Positions 1 to 7,815 of a stretch of DNA of 64,000 nt are shown in pieces. The notes beneath the pieces are model-generated. The model saw only the letters and a list, made by a program, of their open reading frames with translations, searched no databases and was not told the DNA's origin. Both the position numbers and the translations under genes were made by a program. How positions within the stretch are numbered: position 1 is the stretch's first letter; each line of letters opens with the position of its first letter. The stretch is from Methylorubrum sp. B1-46 (GTDB lineage Bacteria; Pseudomonadota; Alphaproteobacteria; Rhizobiales; Beijerinckiaceae). Location: positions 2,061,001 through 2,125,000 of the forward strand of contig NZ_CP088247.1 in NCBI RefSeq assembly GCF_021117295.1, read 5' to 3'.

Positions 1-879
1 GGCGGCGATCCCCTCGGGATGGTCGCCGACATCGATCACGGTGAGCGTCTTCAGGGTCGCGGGATCGAACACCGTCACGGTGTTGGAATACTGGTCGGTC
101 ACGAACCCTTTGCCGGCGGCGAACGCGATCACGTAGGGCCGCTGGCCGGTGGCGACCCGGCCCGTCTCGCGGCCGGCCGCGATATCGATGGCCGAGACAT
201 CGTTCGAGACCACGTTGGCGGTGTAGGCTCGGGTCCCGTTCGCCGAGAGGGTGAGGCCGAACGGGTGCTGGCCGACCGCGACGCGCCGCGCCTCCCGGCG
301 CGTGCCCACATCAATGATCGAGACCGAGTCGGATTCGCGGTTGGCCACCAGCAGCGTGGCGCCGTCCGGCGTGACGGCGATGCCGGACGGAGATTTGCCG
401 GTGGCGATCTCGCCCTCCAGTGTCAGGCCCTCCGCCTTCGGGCGCAGCACGAAGACGCGGGTGCCGTACCAGTCGGCGACGTAGACCTCGCCGGATTTCG
501 GATTGACGCCGATGCCGAGCGGGCCGCCGGGCAGGCCGAGGCTCGCCGTGACCTTGCGCGCGTCGAGGTCGATCACCGAGACGCCGTGCCCCTCGGGGCG
601 GGTGACGTAGGCGATCTTCCGGTCGGGCGAGAGGGCGATGCCGGCCGGTGACCCCGGCACGGGGATCGATTGCAGGATCTTCTTCGACGCGAGGTCGACG
701 ATCTCGACGGCGTTGCCGAGTTGCGCCGTGACGAGGGCTTCCTGGGCCAGGGCGGGGACGGAGAGCGAGGCTATTCCGAGGAGGCCCCAGATCCAGGCTC
801 TCCCCCCGCGGCCGGAGGGAGCGTTGGATGGCCGGCGCGCCCGCCGATCGGATCGAAGCATGCCGGCCATCCGCATCAT
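1..879 (-). CDS. Exported YVTN-type beta-propeller protein (3' end beyond window)
   Basis: The reading frame is open from an ATG at 879 to the left edge, so the C-terminus is missing. After a basic N-terminus and a hydrophobic segment ending in VPALAQE (probable signal peptide), the protein is built of repeated blades of about 40 residues with motifs such as GIALSPDRKIAYVTRP, VSVIDLDARKV and GIAVTPDGATLLVAN, the signature of YVTN / PQQ-dehydrogenase-like propellers. Such proteins act in the periplasm as binding or scaffold modules; the ligand cannot be read from sequence. The start at 879 has AAGG six bases upstream and lies 7 bases after the stop of the SRPBCC gene, so the two are probably co-transcribed. 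ATGs at 876, 870 and 861 are in frame and possible. LutB at 7816 has the same fold. Confidence 0.8.
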   Translation of the reverse strand, partial: MMRMAGMLRSDRRARRPSNAPSGRGGRAWIWGLLGIASLSVPALAQEALVTAQLGNAVEIVDLASKKILQSIPVPGSPAGIALSPDRKIAYVTRPEGHGVSVIDLDARKVTASLGLPGGPLGIGVNPKSGEVYVADWYGTRVFVLRPKAEGLTLEGEIATGKSPSGIAVTPDGATLLVANRESDSVSIIDVGTRREARRVAVGQHPFGLTLSANGTRAYTANVVSNDVSAIDIAAGRETGRVATGQRPYVIAFAAGKGFVTDQYSNTVTVFDPATLKTLTVIDVGDHPEGIAA

Positions 880-886
880 CGAAGCC

Positions 887-1417
887 TTACGAGCCCTTCT
901 CGGCCTTGGCCTTCACGTTCTCCAGGCCCGCCTTGTAGAGGCCGAGCACGGCCTTCTTCGAGGCCTCGTCGTTCAGCTCGGGCGGGGGATCGTTGTTCAT
1001 GTAGCCGCGGTAGAACGCGCCGCGCCACGTCATCTTCGATTTCGCACCGTCACCCTCGATCTCGATCGTCGAGGAATAGTCGTTCACCGGCAAGGTCTTC
1101 ACGTCGACCTTGGTGATCCGGTACATCAGGGTCTTCTTCTCGGCGTCGTACTTGGCGAGCTCTTCCTCGACCGTGGCGCCGCCCTTCAGCGTCAGCGTGC
1201 GGGTCGCCTTGACCTCGTTGCCGCCCTTGCCCTCGGTCTTCTCGACCACGGGGATCCAGCTTCCGTCCTGGAAGTTGCCGACGATCGCCCAGACCTTGTC
1301 GGCGGGGGCGTTGATCTCGATCGACTCCGACACCTTCTGCCGGGTCGGGCCGTGCGCCTGCGCGGCAAACGTCACCGTGGCGAGCGCCGCCACGGCGGCG
1401 AGCGTCCTGAACTTCAT
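887..1417 (-). CDS. Exported SRPBCC-fold protein, MxaD-like (paralogue 1)
   Basis: A 176-residue protein with a signal peptide (MKFRTLAAVAALATVTFAAQA) followed by one SRPBCC/START-like domain: a basic segment PTRQKVSESIEI, then VWAIVGNFQDGSWIPVV and the C-terminal helix NDPPPELNDEASKKAVLGLY. Exported proteins of this type include MxaD of methanol dehydrogenase clusters, which is thought to help cytochrome c and dehydrogenase interact, so a periplasmic role linked to C1 or alcohol oxidation is plausible but inferred. The start at 1417 is chosen because GGAGGAG stands just upstream and the signal peptide begins there; an in-frame upstream start at 1450 is unsupported. It is followed within 7 bases by the beta-propeller gene and preceded by its paralogue. 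Confidence 0.82.
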   Translation of the reverse strand: MKFRTLAAVAALATVTFAAQAHGPTRQKVSESIEINAPADKVWAIVGNFQDGSWIPVVEKTEGKGGNEVKATRTLTLKGGATVEEELAKYDAEKKTLMYRITKVDVKTLPVNDYSSTIEIEGDGAKSKMTWRGAFYRGYMNNDPPPELNDEASKKAVLGLYKAGLENVKAKAEKGS

Positions 1418-1482
1418 GTGTTTTCTCCTCCCGTTGAGGCCGCCGAGCATGGCAGCCTCACCCTTCGTTCGAGCGACTTGTG

Positions 1483-2016
1483 TCAGGAGCCGCTCTTCTC
1501 AAGCCTGGCCTTGAGGTTCTCAAGGCTGGCATGAACCCAGGCCCGCACGCGCTTCTCCGAACTCTCATCGTTGAGTTCGGGCGGCGGGTCGTTGTTCGGA
1601 TGGCCGCGGTAGAACGCGGCCCGCCACTCGACCCGCGCCTGCGCGCCCTCGGGCTGCACCGAGATCGTAGCCGAGTAATCTTTGGCCGGCAGGTCGGCGA
1701 CCTCGTTCTCGAGGATGTAGTAGGCGAAGCTTTTGCGCTCGGGATCGAGCTTGCGGGCCTCCTCGACGATGACGTGGCCGTTCTTCAGCGTCAGGCGAAA
1801 GACCGGCTTGTCGGCGCTCCCCTGCCGCTCAGCCCGCGCCACGTTCTCGATCCAGCCCGCATCGGCCGGGTTGCCGACCACCGACCAGACCTTGTCGGGA
1901 GAGGCGTCGATGGTGATGCTCTCGACGATCTTGCGCCGCGTCGGCGCGTGCTGGGCCTCTGCAGCGATGGTGGTCACGGCGAGCGCCGCGGCGGCGAGCA
2001 GTGCGATCCGCTTCAA
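1483..2016 (-). CDS. Exported SRPBCC-fold protein, MxaD-like (paralogue 2)
   Basis: A 177-residue protein that aligns over its length with the gene at 887-1417: signal peptide LLAAAALAVTTIAAEAQ, then PTRRKIVESITI, KVWSVVGNPADAGWIENV and the shared C-terminal block FYRGHPNNDPPPELNDESS. The near-identical NNDPPPELNDE segment in both indicates tandem duplication. Translation starts with TTG at 2016, supported by AAGGAGA about nine bases upstream. Role as for its neighbour: a periplasmic lipid- or protein-binding fold with no catalytic residues that I can identify. The 37-base gap to DUF447 upstream (2054) suggests one long minus-strand transcript. Confidence 0.8.
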   Translation of the reverse strand: MKRIALLAAAALAVTTIAAEAQHAPTRRKIVESITIDASPDKVWSVVGNPADAGWIENVARAERQGSADKPVFRLTLKNGHVIVEEARKLDPERKSFAYYILENEVADLPAKDYSATISVQPEGAQARVEWRAAFYRGHPNNDPPPELNDESSEKRVRAWVHASLENLKARLEKSGS

Positions 2017-2053
2017 ACCAGCAATCTCCTTGGGGATGTCTTGAAACCTCGCC

Positions 2054-2650
2054 TCACTGGGGGCGGCTCGTCCCGTCGAGGACGCGGCCGGTGCGCCCGA
2101 GGGCCCCCGCGACCTTGTCCTCGATCCACTCCCAGGCCTCGCGTTCAGTAGGGCCGGCGGTCTTGGCGATGGCTATGGCATGATAGGCCATCTCCGTCAG
2201 GATCTTTTCCGGCTCCAGCATGTGGAGCCGCGTGGACAGGATCGCCGCCTCGATCACCGCCGCTTGCGCCCGGTTGTAGCCGATGAACGGCACATGGCTC
2301 ACCGCATGCACCATCCGCCCGCGATAGCGCGGCCGCTGGGGATCGTCCTCGATCGCCGCCACTTCGAACTCGGCATGGCCGAAGCACTCGGCCAGCCGCT
2401 TGCCGGGGATGCGGTCGCAATCCACCACCGGCCAATCGCGCCGCCCCGTCACGACGCCGGCGATCACCCGCACATCGCTGGGTGCCGAGGCCGTAAAGTA
2501 GGGGCGCTGCGCGAGGTTCTCGATCGTCGGCGAGGGCCGGAACGGGGCGAGCACGAACTCCTCGCCCTCGCGGATCAGGCCGAACGGCACGAGATGCAGC
2601 GCGCCCGTCGCCGACAGGGTCGTGACGACGGTTTCCAGGATCAGCGGCAT
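2054..2650 (-). CDS. DUF447 family protein of the methanopterin/methanofuran gene set
   Basis: A 198-residue cytosolic protein beginning MPLILETVVTTLS and containing the flavin-reductase-like split-barrel pattern EGEEFVLAPFRPSPTIENL ... GYNRAQAAVIEAAILSTRLHML. DUF447 proteins occur in methanogenic archaea and in methylotrophs that use tetrahydromethanopterin, and cluster with cofactor biosynthesis genes; mutants in methylotroph homologues have been linked to this C1 pathway, but I cannot state the reaction. It begins one base after the stop of the dihydropteroate-synthase-like gene (2652), so the two are tightly coupled. The family assignment is from recall of sequence features, not a search. 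Confidence 0.8.
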   Translation of the reverse strand: MPLILETVVTTLSATGALHLVPFGLIREGEEFVLAPFRPSPTIENLAQRPYFTASAPSDVRVIAGVVTGRRDWPVVDCDRIPGKRLAECFGHAEFEVAAIEDDPQRPRYRGRMVHAVSHVPFIGYNRAQAAVIEAAILSTRLHMLEPEKILTEMAYHAIAIAKTAGPTEREAWEWIEDKVAGALGRTGRVLDGTSRPQ

Positions 2651-2651
2651 C

Positions 2652-4244
2652 TCAGCTTCGGCCCTCGTCCGTCACCAGGCGGCCGCAGACGATGCGACCG
2701 CTTTTCGGCTCGGCCAGTCGGTCGGGCTCGGCCAGTTGGTCGGGCTCGGCCTCCTGGCCGCGTCCCGTTTCGGTCTCGGGTGCGCTCGCGCCCTGCTCCG
2801 GTTCGGCCGCGGCGGCGCGCTCGGCGGCGGGCGCCTCGGGGCCGCTATGCTTGGTGTGGGCGGCTTTCGTCGGCCCGGCCGTCTTGAAGGCGGTGGTGTC
2901 CTCCTGGGTTCGGTCGGCGGCGCAGCCCCAGTCGAGCGGCTCGTCCTGCACGTAGCGCTTGCCGAGCCGGAACGCGGTCTCGGCCTTGGTCAGCTCACCC
3001 CCGAGATAGAAGGCGTGCGCGCCGTCGCTTTCCACGCTCAGTTCGGGGAAGAAGGCCATCGCGTCGGTGCCGGTGGTGTGACGGTCGCGGTTGTAGACGT
3101 GGATGCCGTCCTCGGCCACGACGATGCGGTAATTGGGATCGCGCACCTCCGCGGCGAGGGCCGCGATTTCGTCCGGGGTCTGCACGAACGGGCGCTTGTC
3201 GTGAAGCGCCAGAAGGTCGCGGCCGTAGCCTTTGGGCAGGGCGGCGTCTTCCTTGGCCGCGTACATCACCCGGCGGGCGGCGTCGTGCTCCTCCACCGTG
3301 CGGCGGGTGTGGTTCGAGACCTGCACGATGAGCACGTTGCGGATGGCAAGTTCCGAGCACATGCCGACGAGGAGCGCGGTGACGCCGAGGCTGTCGGCCT
3401 CGGTCAGCTCGGTCAGGTTGCCGGTGCCCATCATCATCTCGATGTTCGGCCAGCGCGCGCGAATCTCGCGGTAGCGGACGATCGAATCGACGAAGCCGAA
3501 ATGGATCGGCTCCAGGATCGGGTCGGCCATGTAGGGACGGCCCGCCCGCTCCATCCGCTCGATGGCCCGATCCAGCGAGGGCAGGTCGTCGGGCCGCATC
3601 GGCACGAGGATCGGCACCGCGTCGGTCTCGAAAGCGAGGTCGAGCGTCTCCTCATTGAGGCTCAGCAGATAGTCGGCGCCGGCGCGCGCGCCGCGGGTCA
3701 ATTCGTCGAGCGAGAAGGAATCGACGCTGACCTTCAGCCCGGCGCCCTTCAGTGCCCGCACGCTGTCCTCGAGATGCGGAAAAGCCGTGTCCGGCAAGCC
3801 GCCGAGATCGATCACGTCGGCACCGCGGCGCGCAAGGTCGAGGCCCTTGGCCAGGATCTGGTCCGGCGTCATCTTCGAGGCGTCGACGATCTCGGAGAAA
3901 ATGCGCAGGTCGTGGCGCGACAGGTCGACCTTGCGCCCGGTCAGGCCGAGGTAAGCCGGCAAATCGACGATTTCGTCGGGACCTCGCTCGACCGGTAGGC
4001 CGAAATGCTGAGCCAGGGCGTCCGGGTTGGCGCGGCAGCGGCCGGGCAGGACGATGCGGGTCGCGCCGTCGGGCATCTGCACCCGGCGCTTGATGATCTC
4101 TTCGGTCATCAGCGCGGCGACCTTCACCCCGGCATCGGCAATGCTCCAGGTGAAGCGCTCGGCCGGCAGCGTGGCGGCGACCTTCTCGAGGCGGGCATGG
4201 GCCAGCTTGCCGGTGATGAAGACGAGGTGTTCGGGCGCGCTCAT
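2652..4244 (-). CDS. Dihydropteroate synthase-related protein (DUF6513/TIGR00284-like)
   Basis: A 530-residue protein. An N-terminal domain of about 150 residues (LVFITGKLAHARLEKVAATL) precedes a TIM-barrel with the pterin-binding pattern GADVIDLGGLPDTAF, VSVDSFSLDELTRGARAGADYLLSLN, and PILEPIHFGFVDSIVRY. The combination matches archaeal and methylotroph proteins annotated as dihydropteroate-synthase-related, believed to work in tetrahydromethanopterin synthesis; the exact step is not established by the sequence. After the catalytic part (about residue 450) comes a low-complexity tail rich in Ala, Glu and Pro with repeated AEPD units, which I do not expect in archaeal members. Its ATG at 4244 overlaps the mfnE stop by ATGA, so translation is coupled. 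Confidence 0.82.
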   Translation of the reverse strand: MSAPEHLVFITGKLAHARLEKVAATLPAERFTWSIADAGVKVAALMTEEIIKRRVQMPDGATRIVLPGRCRANPDALAQHFGLPVERGPDEIVDLPAYLGLTGRKVDLSRHDLRIFSEIVDASKMTPDQILAKGLDLARRGADVIDLGGLPDTAFPHLEDSVRALKGAGLKVSVDSFSLDELTRGARAGADYLLSLNEETLDLAFETDAVPILVPMRPDDLPSLDRAIERMERAGRPYMADPILEPIHFGFVDSIVRYREIRARWPNIEMMMGTGNLTELTEADSLGVTALLVGMCSELAIRNVLIVQVSNHTRRTVEEHDAARRVMYAAKEDAALPKGYGRDLLALHDKRPFVQTPDEIAALAAEVRDPNYRIVVAEDGIHVYNRDRHTTGTDAMAFFPELSVESDGAHAFYLGGELTKAETAFRLGKRYVQDEPLDWGCAADRTQEDTTAFKTAGPTKAAHTKHSGPEAPAAERAAAAEPEQGASAPETETGRGQEAEPDQLAEPDRLAEPKSGRIVCGRLVTDEGRS

Positions 4245-4858
4245 GCGGCGGGCCTTTTGCAGGAAGAGTCGGGGCCTCGGATCACGATCGCCCCGGTATA
4301 GCCGGCGGCAAAGCGCGGGAAGGCGGCATCGACGAGGCCGCCCTGCGCGAGCGAAGCCGGATCAGTTCGCGCCGGGATATTGGCCGACTTAACCAGAATG
4401 CAGCGTTCCGCGCCGAGCATACCCGCGAGCCAGAGGGCGAGGCTGTCGGAGGTAACCGCCCAGCTCTCGGCGATGTCGGGATGGCCGGCTTTGAGCGCAA
4501 CCGGGTCCCAGATCACCGAGCGGTCCTGAGCGAGGGCCTCGGCCACGGCTTCCGAGCTTACGGCAACGGCGAGCCGCGGTTCGATTGCGAAGAACACCTC
4601 GGCCATGCGGCTCATGGCGTCGAGGGCGAGGCGGTGGGCGAGCCCGTCATCGAAGCCGAGCGCGGCCTGCGCCGTCCGCACCGCGTCGGCGAAGGGGCCG
4701 CCGCCGGGGACGACCGCCACAGAGGCTTGGTCCGCGCAATCGGCAAGGATGGTGCGAAGCCGGGCCCCATCGGAGACGAGGCTGCCGCCGATCTTGATGA
4801 CGGTGCCGCCTGAATCCCCCCTTCTGCCGGCGAGAGGGGTTGGCGTTGAACTTGTCAT
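4241..4858 (-). CDS. mfnE: Amino-acid-kinase-fold protein, probable MfnE
   Basis: A 205-residue protein of the amino acid kinase fold: glycine-rich phosphate loop VIKIGGSLVSDG near the N-terminus, VVPGGGPFADAVR, VTSDSLALWLAGMLGAERCILVKSA, and a C-terminal GYTGAIVIRGPD. Archaeal MfnE phosphorylates the aminomethylfuran-methyl phosphate intermediate of methanofuran to a diphosphate; with mfnB directly upstream (5-base gap) the same role in methylofuran synthesis is the best reading. The start at 4858 was chosen because the kinase fold begins there and mfnB ends at 4864; longer in-frame extensions overlap mfnB and look non-coding. It overlaps the next gene by ATGA. Confidence 0.8.
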   Translation of the reverse strand: MTSSTPTPLAGRRGDSGGTVIKIGGSLVSDGARLRTILADCADQASVAVVPGGGPFADAVRTAQAALGFDDGLAHRLALDAMSRMAEVFFAIEPRLAVAVSSEAVAEALAQDRSVIWDPVALKAGHPDIAESWAVTSDSLALWLAGMLGAERCILVKSANIPARTDPASLAQGGLVDAAFPRFAAGYTGAIVIRGPDSSCKRPAA

Positions 4859-4863
4859 AGCTG

Positions 4864-5577
4864 TCACGCCGCGTCGGCCTGCGGGCCGACGCGCATCGCC
4901 GTCACCGCCCGCGCGACACGCGTGCCGTCGAGCGCCTTCCGCCGGTTGCCGTCGTGGCAGAGGCCGCCGCGGAAGCCGAGATAATCGGGGTTGAGCCTCG
5001 CCAGCGCCGGGATGTCGGCAAGCCCGAGCGAACCGGCAAGCCCGCTCATCAGGCCGTGCGCGCGGCAACCGGCGACGAAGGCGGCGAGCCGCGGCCCGGA
5101 TATGAGGGCGGGAAGCGCCGTTCCGGTTTTGCCGCGTGTGTCGATCATGGCTCCGACGAAACCTGCTGCAACCAGACGCGCGGGCAACCCGTCCCCGTCG
5201 AGGCCGTCCTCGGCGAACAGCACGCCGATCACCCGGCCCGGCGCCTGCGCGGCGGCCTCGGCCAGGGCAGCGTCATTCGCGGTGCCGACCGCGATCTTGA
5301 TGAAATCCACCCCCGTCACGGCCATCGCTGCGATGGCGGCGGCGATCGCGGTGCCCGTGCCGTCACCGGCCACCGCGCTGGTGACCGCCCGCCCGCCGAT
5401 ACCGTCGACGATGGCGCGGACGGTCTCGGGCGGGAGGGCGCCCAGCGCCCCGCGCTCGGGATCCTTGGCATCGATCAGGTCGGCCCCGGCCCGGAGCGCG
5501 ATCAGGGCTTCGTCGGGCCCGCGCACGCTGACGAGCAGGCGGGGACGCGCGGAGGAAATCGGTTGGATGTCGGACAC
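4864..5577 (-). CDS. mfnB: (5-formylfuran-3-yl)methyl phosphate synthase, MfnB (DUF556)
   Basis: A 237-residue TIM-barrel protein. The N-terminal motif RPRLLVSVRGPDEALIAL followed by GADLIDAKDPERGALGALPP carries the lysine that, in archaeal MfnB, forms the Schiff base; GVDFIKIAVG gives a second conserved lysine, and YLGFRGGLC closes the barrel. MfnB condenses two triose phosphates into the furan ring of methanofuran; methylotrophs use methylofuran as the formyl carrier of the formyltransferase/hydrolase complex in formaldehyde oxidation. First gene of a minus-strand run mfnB-mfnE-DHPS-like-DUF447. Cytosolic, no signal peptide. Confidence 0.87.
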   Translation of the reverse strand: MSDIQPISSARPRLLVSVRGPDEALIALRAGADLIDAKDPERGALGALPPETVRAIVDGIGGRAVTSAVAGDGTGTAIAAAIAAMAVTGVDFIKIAVGTANDAALAEAAAQAPGRVIGVLFAEDGLDGDGLPARLVAAGFVGAMIDTRGKTGTALPALISGPRLAAFVAGCRAHGLMSGLAGSLGLADIPALARLNPDYLGFRGGLCHDGNRRKALDGTRVARAVTAMRVGPQADAA

Positions 5578-5622
5578 GGGGAACGTTCTTGCTCAGCCTT
5601 GCGCGCCCGCACAAGCCCCGCT

Positions 5623-6144
5623 TCAGGAACGGCCGGGCAGCGGCTCGGCCAGCAGGCGGTTCTTCACGATCCAGCGCGCGGCGTGGGACCAGTCGTCGTC
5701 GGTGTTGGCTCTTATCACGGCTTGGCCCTGGCGCACGACCTTGCCGCTCTCGGCTTCAGTGATGGTGACGACGAGGCTGAACAACTGGTTGGCGCCCTTG
5801 TCGGCGAAGGTGGTCACGGCAAGCTCCGCCCCGAGCGCCTTGGCGATCGGCGCGGTGCAGCCGTTGCACTTGTAGAGCGGGCTCTCCTTGCGGATTTCTT
5901 CCGCCTGAGGGCCGAGATCGACGCTCTGAAGGCCGCCCTTCTCGGCGAGCTGCTTGCGCAGCACCTCGGTGACGAGATCGAGGCGCTTCTGGTCGGCCGG
6001 CAGCGGCTTGCGGCCATAGGCCAGGGTCGGGTCGTTCACCTCCGCCGGGAAGATCGCCGCCTTGCGCGCCGACTCTTCTGCCGAGGCCGCCCCGCAGATC
6101 GCGAACAGGAGAGCGAGAGCGGGGGAGAGGGCGCGAAGTCGCAT
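5623..6144 (-). CDS. Small exported DUF3280/DUF2380-like protein
   Basis: A 173-residue protein with a signal peptide MRLRALSPALALLFAICGA ending ASA, then a compact alpha/beta domain (KAAIFPAEVNDPTLAYG, RKESPLYKCNGCTAPIAKALGAE, LFSLVVTITEAESGKVVR). The CNGC pair may form a disulfide. I recognise the pattern of a DUF3280/DUF2380 family found near PQQ-dependent alcohol oxidation genes; no reaction is known. The start at 6144 is chosen for the signal peptide; a longer frame to 6228 adds no plausible sequence. It is divergent from lutA across a 231-base gap, so both may share a control region. Confidence 0.7.
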   Translation of the reverse strand: MRLRALSPALALLFAICGAASAEESARKAAIFPAEVNDPTLAYGRKPLPADQKRLDLVTEVLRKQLAEKGGLQSVDLGPQAEEIRKESPLYKCNGCTAPIAKALGAELAVTTFADKGANQLFSLVVTITEAESGKVVRQGQAVIRANTDDDWSHAARWIVKNRLLAEPLPGRS

Positions 6145-6308
6145 GGGATGTGTGCCTGGATCGGGCGCGGTGCCGCGCGGACCGACTGTAACTTGGCTTG
6201 CCGGATCATTTGGCAACGGTCGGCGCAATCGTCCCAGAGCGTATCGGCGGGGGCGGCGATGGATGCGAGCCAGGTCGCGATCGCGCCGTCCAGGGAATGC
6301 GGGCTCGT

Positions 6309-6328
6309 AATCTTATGAAAATCTTATG
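6309..6328 (+). promoter_or_regulatory. Tandem 9-mer direct repeat upstream of lutA
   Basis: AATCTTATG occurs twice, at 6309-6317 and 6320-6328, with an 11-base period, i.e. one helical turn, about 48 bases before the lutA start. It stands out as AT-rich within high-GC surroundings and lies in the divergent gap between the DUF3280-like gene and lutA. This geometry fits two half-sites of a regulator or a promoter element; the binding protein is unknown. Confidence 0.4.
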
Positions 6329-6375
6329 CTTCCGTCGTTGAGGCCGGTGGCAAGATGTTGCTAGCCTGCCGGGCA

Positions 6376-7638
6376 ATGCGTTCGTCCGTCTCGACTCTCC
6401 TCGCCGTCGGCCTCGCGACCAGCCTGGCCGCGGCCCTGACCGTTCCCCTGCACGCCCAGGAGCCGAAGGCCGCCACCGGCGAGCCGCCGGCGGGCTCGCC
6501 GACCGCCGGGGCGGCCGCACCGGTTCCCAGCTCCGAGACGCGCGTCGCCGTGCTCTATCGCCCGGTGCCGGCGCCGTCCTCCTACGATGCGGAGGCCGAT
6601 CCCGAGGATCTCGGCGTCGCCGGCGCGCGGATGGCGGTGAAGGACAACAACACCACCGGCCGCTTCACCAAGCAGACGTTTGCCCTCGACGAAGTCGCCC
6701 TCGAAGCCGAGCAGAATCCGGTCGAGGCCGCCAAGGCGTTGGCGGACAAAGGCGTGAGATTCTTCGTGCTGACCCTGCCGGCTGCCGAGGTGCTGGCGGT
6801 GGCCAACGCCCTGAAGGATACGGGGGCCGTCATCCTCAATGCCGGCGCGCCGGACGACCGGCTGCGCGGGGCCGATTGCCGCGCCAACCTGTTCCATGTG
6901 CTGCCGAGCCGCGCCATGCGGACGGATGCCCTGGCGCAGTACCTGACGCTGATGCGCTGGCGGAAGATCTTTCTGATCGTCGGTCCGAGCGAGCGCGACA
7001 AGGCTTACGCGGAGGCGATGAAGAACTCCGCCCGCAAGTTCGGGCTGAAGATCACCGCGGAAAAGCCCTGGACCTTCGGGCCCCTGGCCAAGGCCCGCGG
7101 CGACACGCCGACCCGGGCCGAGGCGATGGTCTTCACCCGCGGGCTCGACTACGACATGGCCGTGGTCGCCGACGAGGAGGGCGATTGGGGCGATTACGTC
7201 CCGTTCCGCACCGTCGATCCGCGCCCCGTGGCCGGAACACAGGGGCTGATCGCCACCACTTGGCACCCGACGCTGGAGACCTGGGGTGCGGCCCAGGCGC
7301 AGAACCGCTTCCGCCGGCTCGCCGGCCGCCTGATGCGGCCGCTCGATTATCAGGTCTGGGCGGCGGTGCGCACCGTCGGCGAGGCGGCGACGCAGATGCG
7401 GGGCACCGATCCGGCCAAGCTCGCCGCCCACTTCGTCACGCCCGACTTCTCGCTGCCGGCCTACAAAGGCGTCTCTCTGACCTACCGGCCCTGGGACCAT
7501 CAGTTGCGCCAGCCGATCATCGTGGTGCAGCCCAAGGCGATGGTCTCGGTGGCGCCCGAGCCCGGCTTCATCCACCAGCGCACGCCGCTCGACACGCTCG
7601 GCACCGACGAGCCGGAGACGGCGTGCAAATTCCGGTGA
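6376..7638 (+). CDS. lutA: LutA: periplasmic binding protein of the lanthanide ABC system
   Basis: A 420-residue protein with a signal peptide (MRSSVSTLLAVGLATSLA) and a type I periplasmic binding fold: TRVAVLYRPVPAPSSYDAE, GVRFFVLTLPAAEVLAVANA, ADCRANLFHVLPSRAMRTDAL, LMRWRKIFLIVGPSERDKAY. It matches the branched-chain-type binding proteins of PQQ-linked ABC systems (TIGR03863). In M. extorquens AM1 the equivalent first gene of the cluster leading to lanM is lutA, needed for lanthanide-dependent methanol growth. Residues 28 to 55 form an Ala/Pro-rich linker. The ATG at 6376 is preferred over 6355 since it begins the signal peptide. First gene of the plus-strand run lutA-lutG. Confidence 0.87.
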   Translation: MRSSVSTLLAVGLATSLAAALTVPLHAQEPKAATGEPPAGSPTAGAAAPVPSSETRVAVLYRPVPAPSSYDAEADPEDLGVAGARMAVKDNNTTGRFTKQTFALDEVALEAEQNPVEAAKALADKGVRFFVLTLPAAEVLAVANALKDTGAVILNAGAPDDRLRGADCRANLFHVLPSRAMRTDALAQYLTLMRWRKIFLIVGPSERDKAYAEAMKNSARKFGLKITAEKPWTFGPLAKARGDTPTRAEAMVFTRGLDYDMAVVADEEGDWGDYVPFRTVDPRPVAGTQGLIATTWHPTLETWGAAQAQNRFRRLAGRLMRPLDYQVWAAVRTVGEAATQMRGTDPAKLAAHFVTPDFSLPAYKGVSLTYRPWDHQLRQPIIVVQPKAMVSVAPEPGFIHQRTPLDTLGTDEPETACKFR

Positions 7639-7815
7639 CGAGCGTTCCGGGCCGCTCTGAGGCGAAACAGCGACCGATGCGGCAATCGACCACCCGGCCA
7701 GCGACCGCACGCCGCCCGTTTTTCCTTTGAGCACCGGCCGGCGAGGGCCATGTCGCTGCAACAGTTTTCAACGCGGGCGCGCAACGACGCGCCGGAGACG
7801 ACAGGGAGGACGCCG

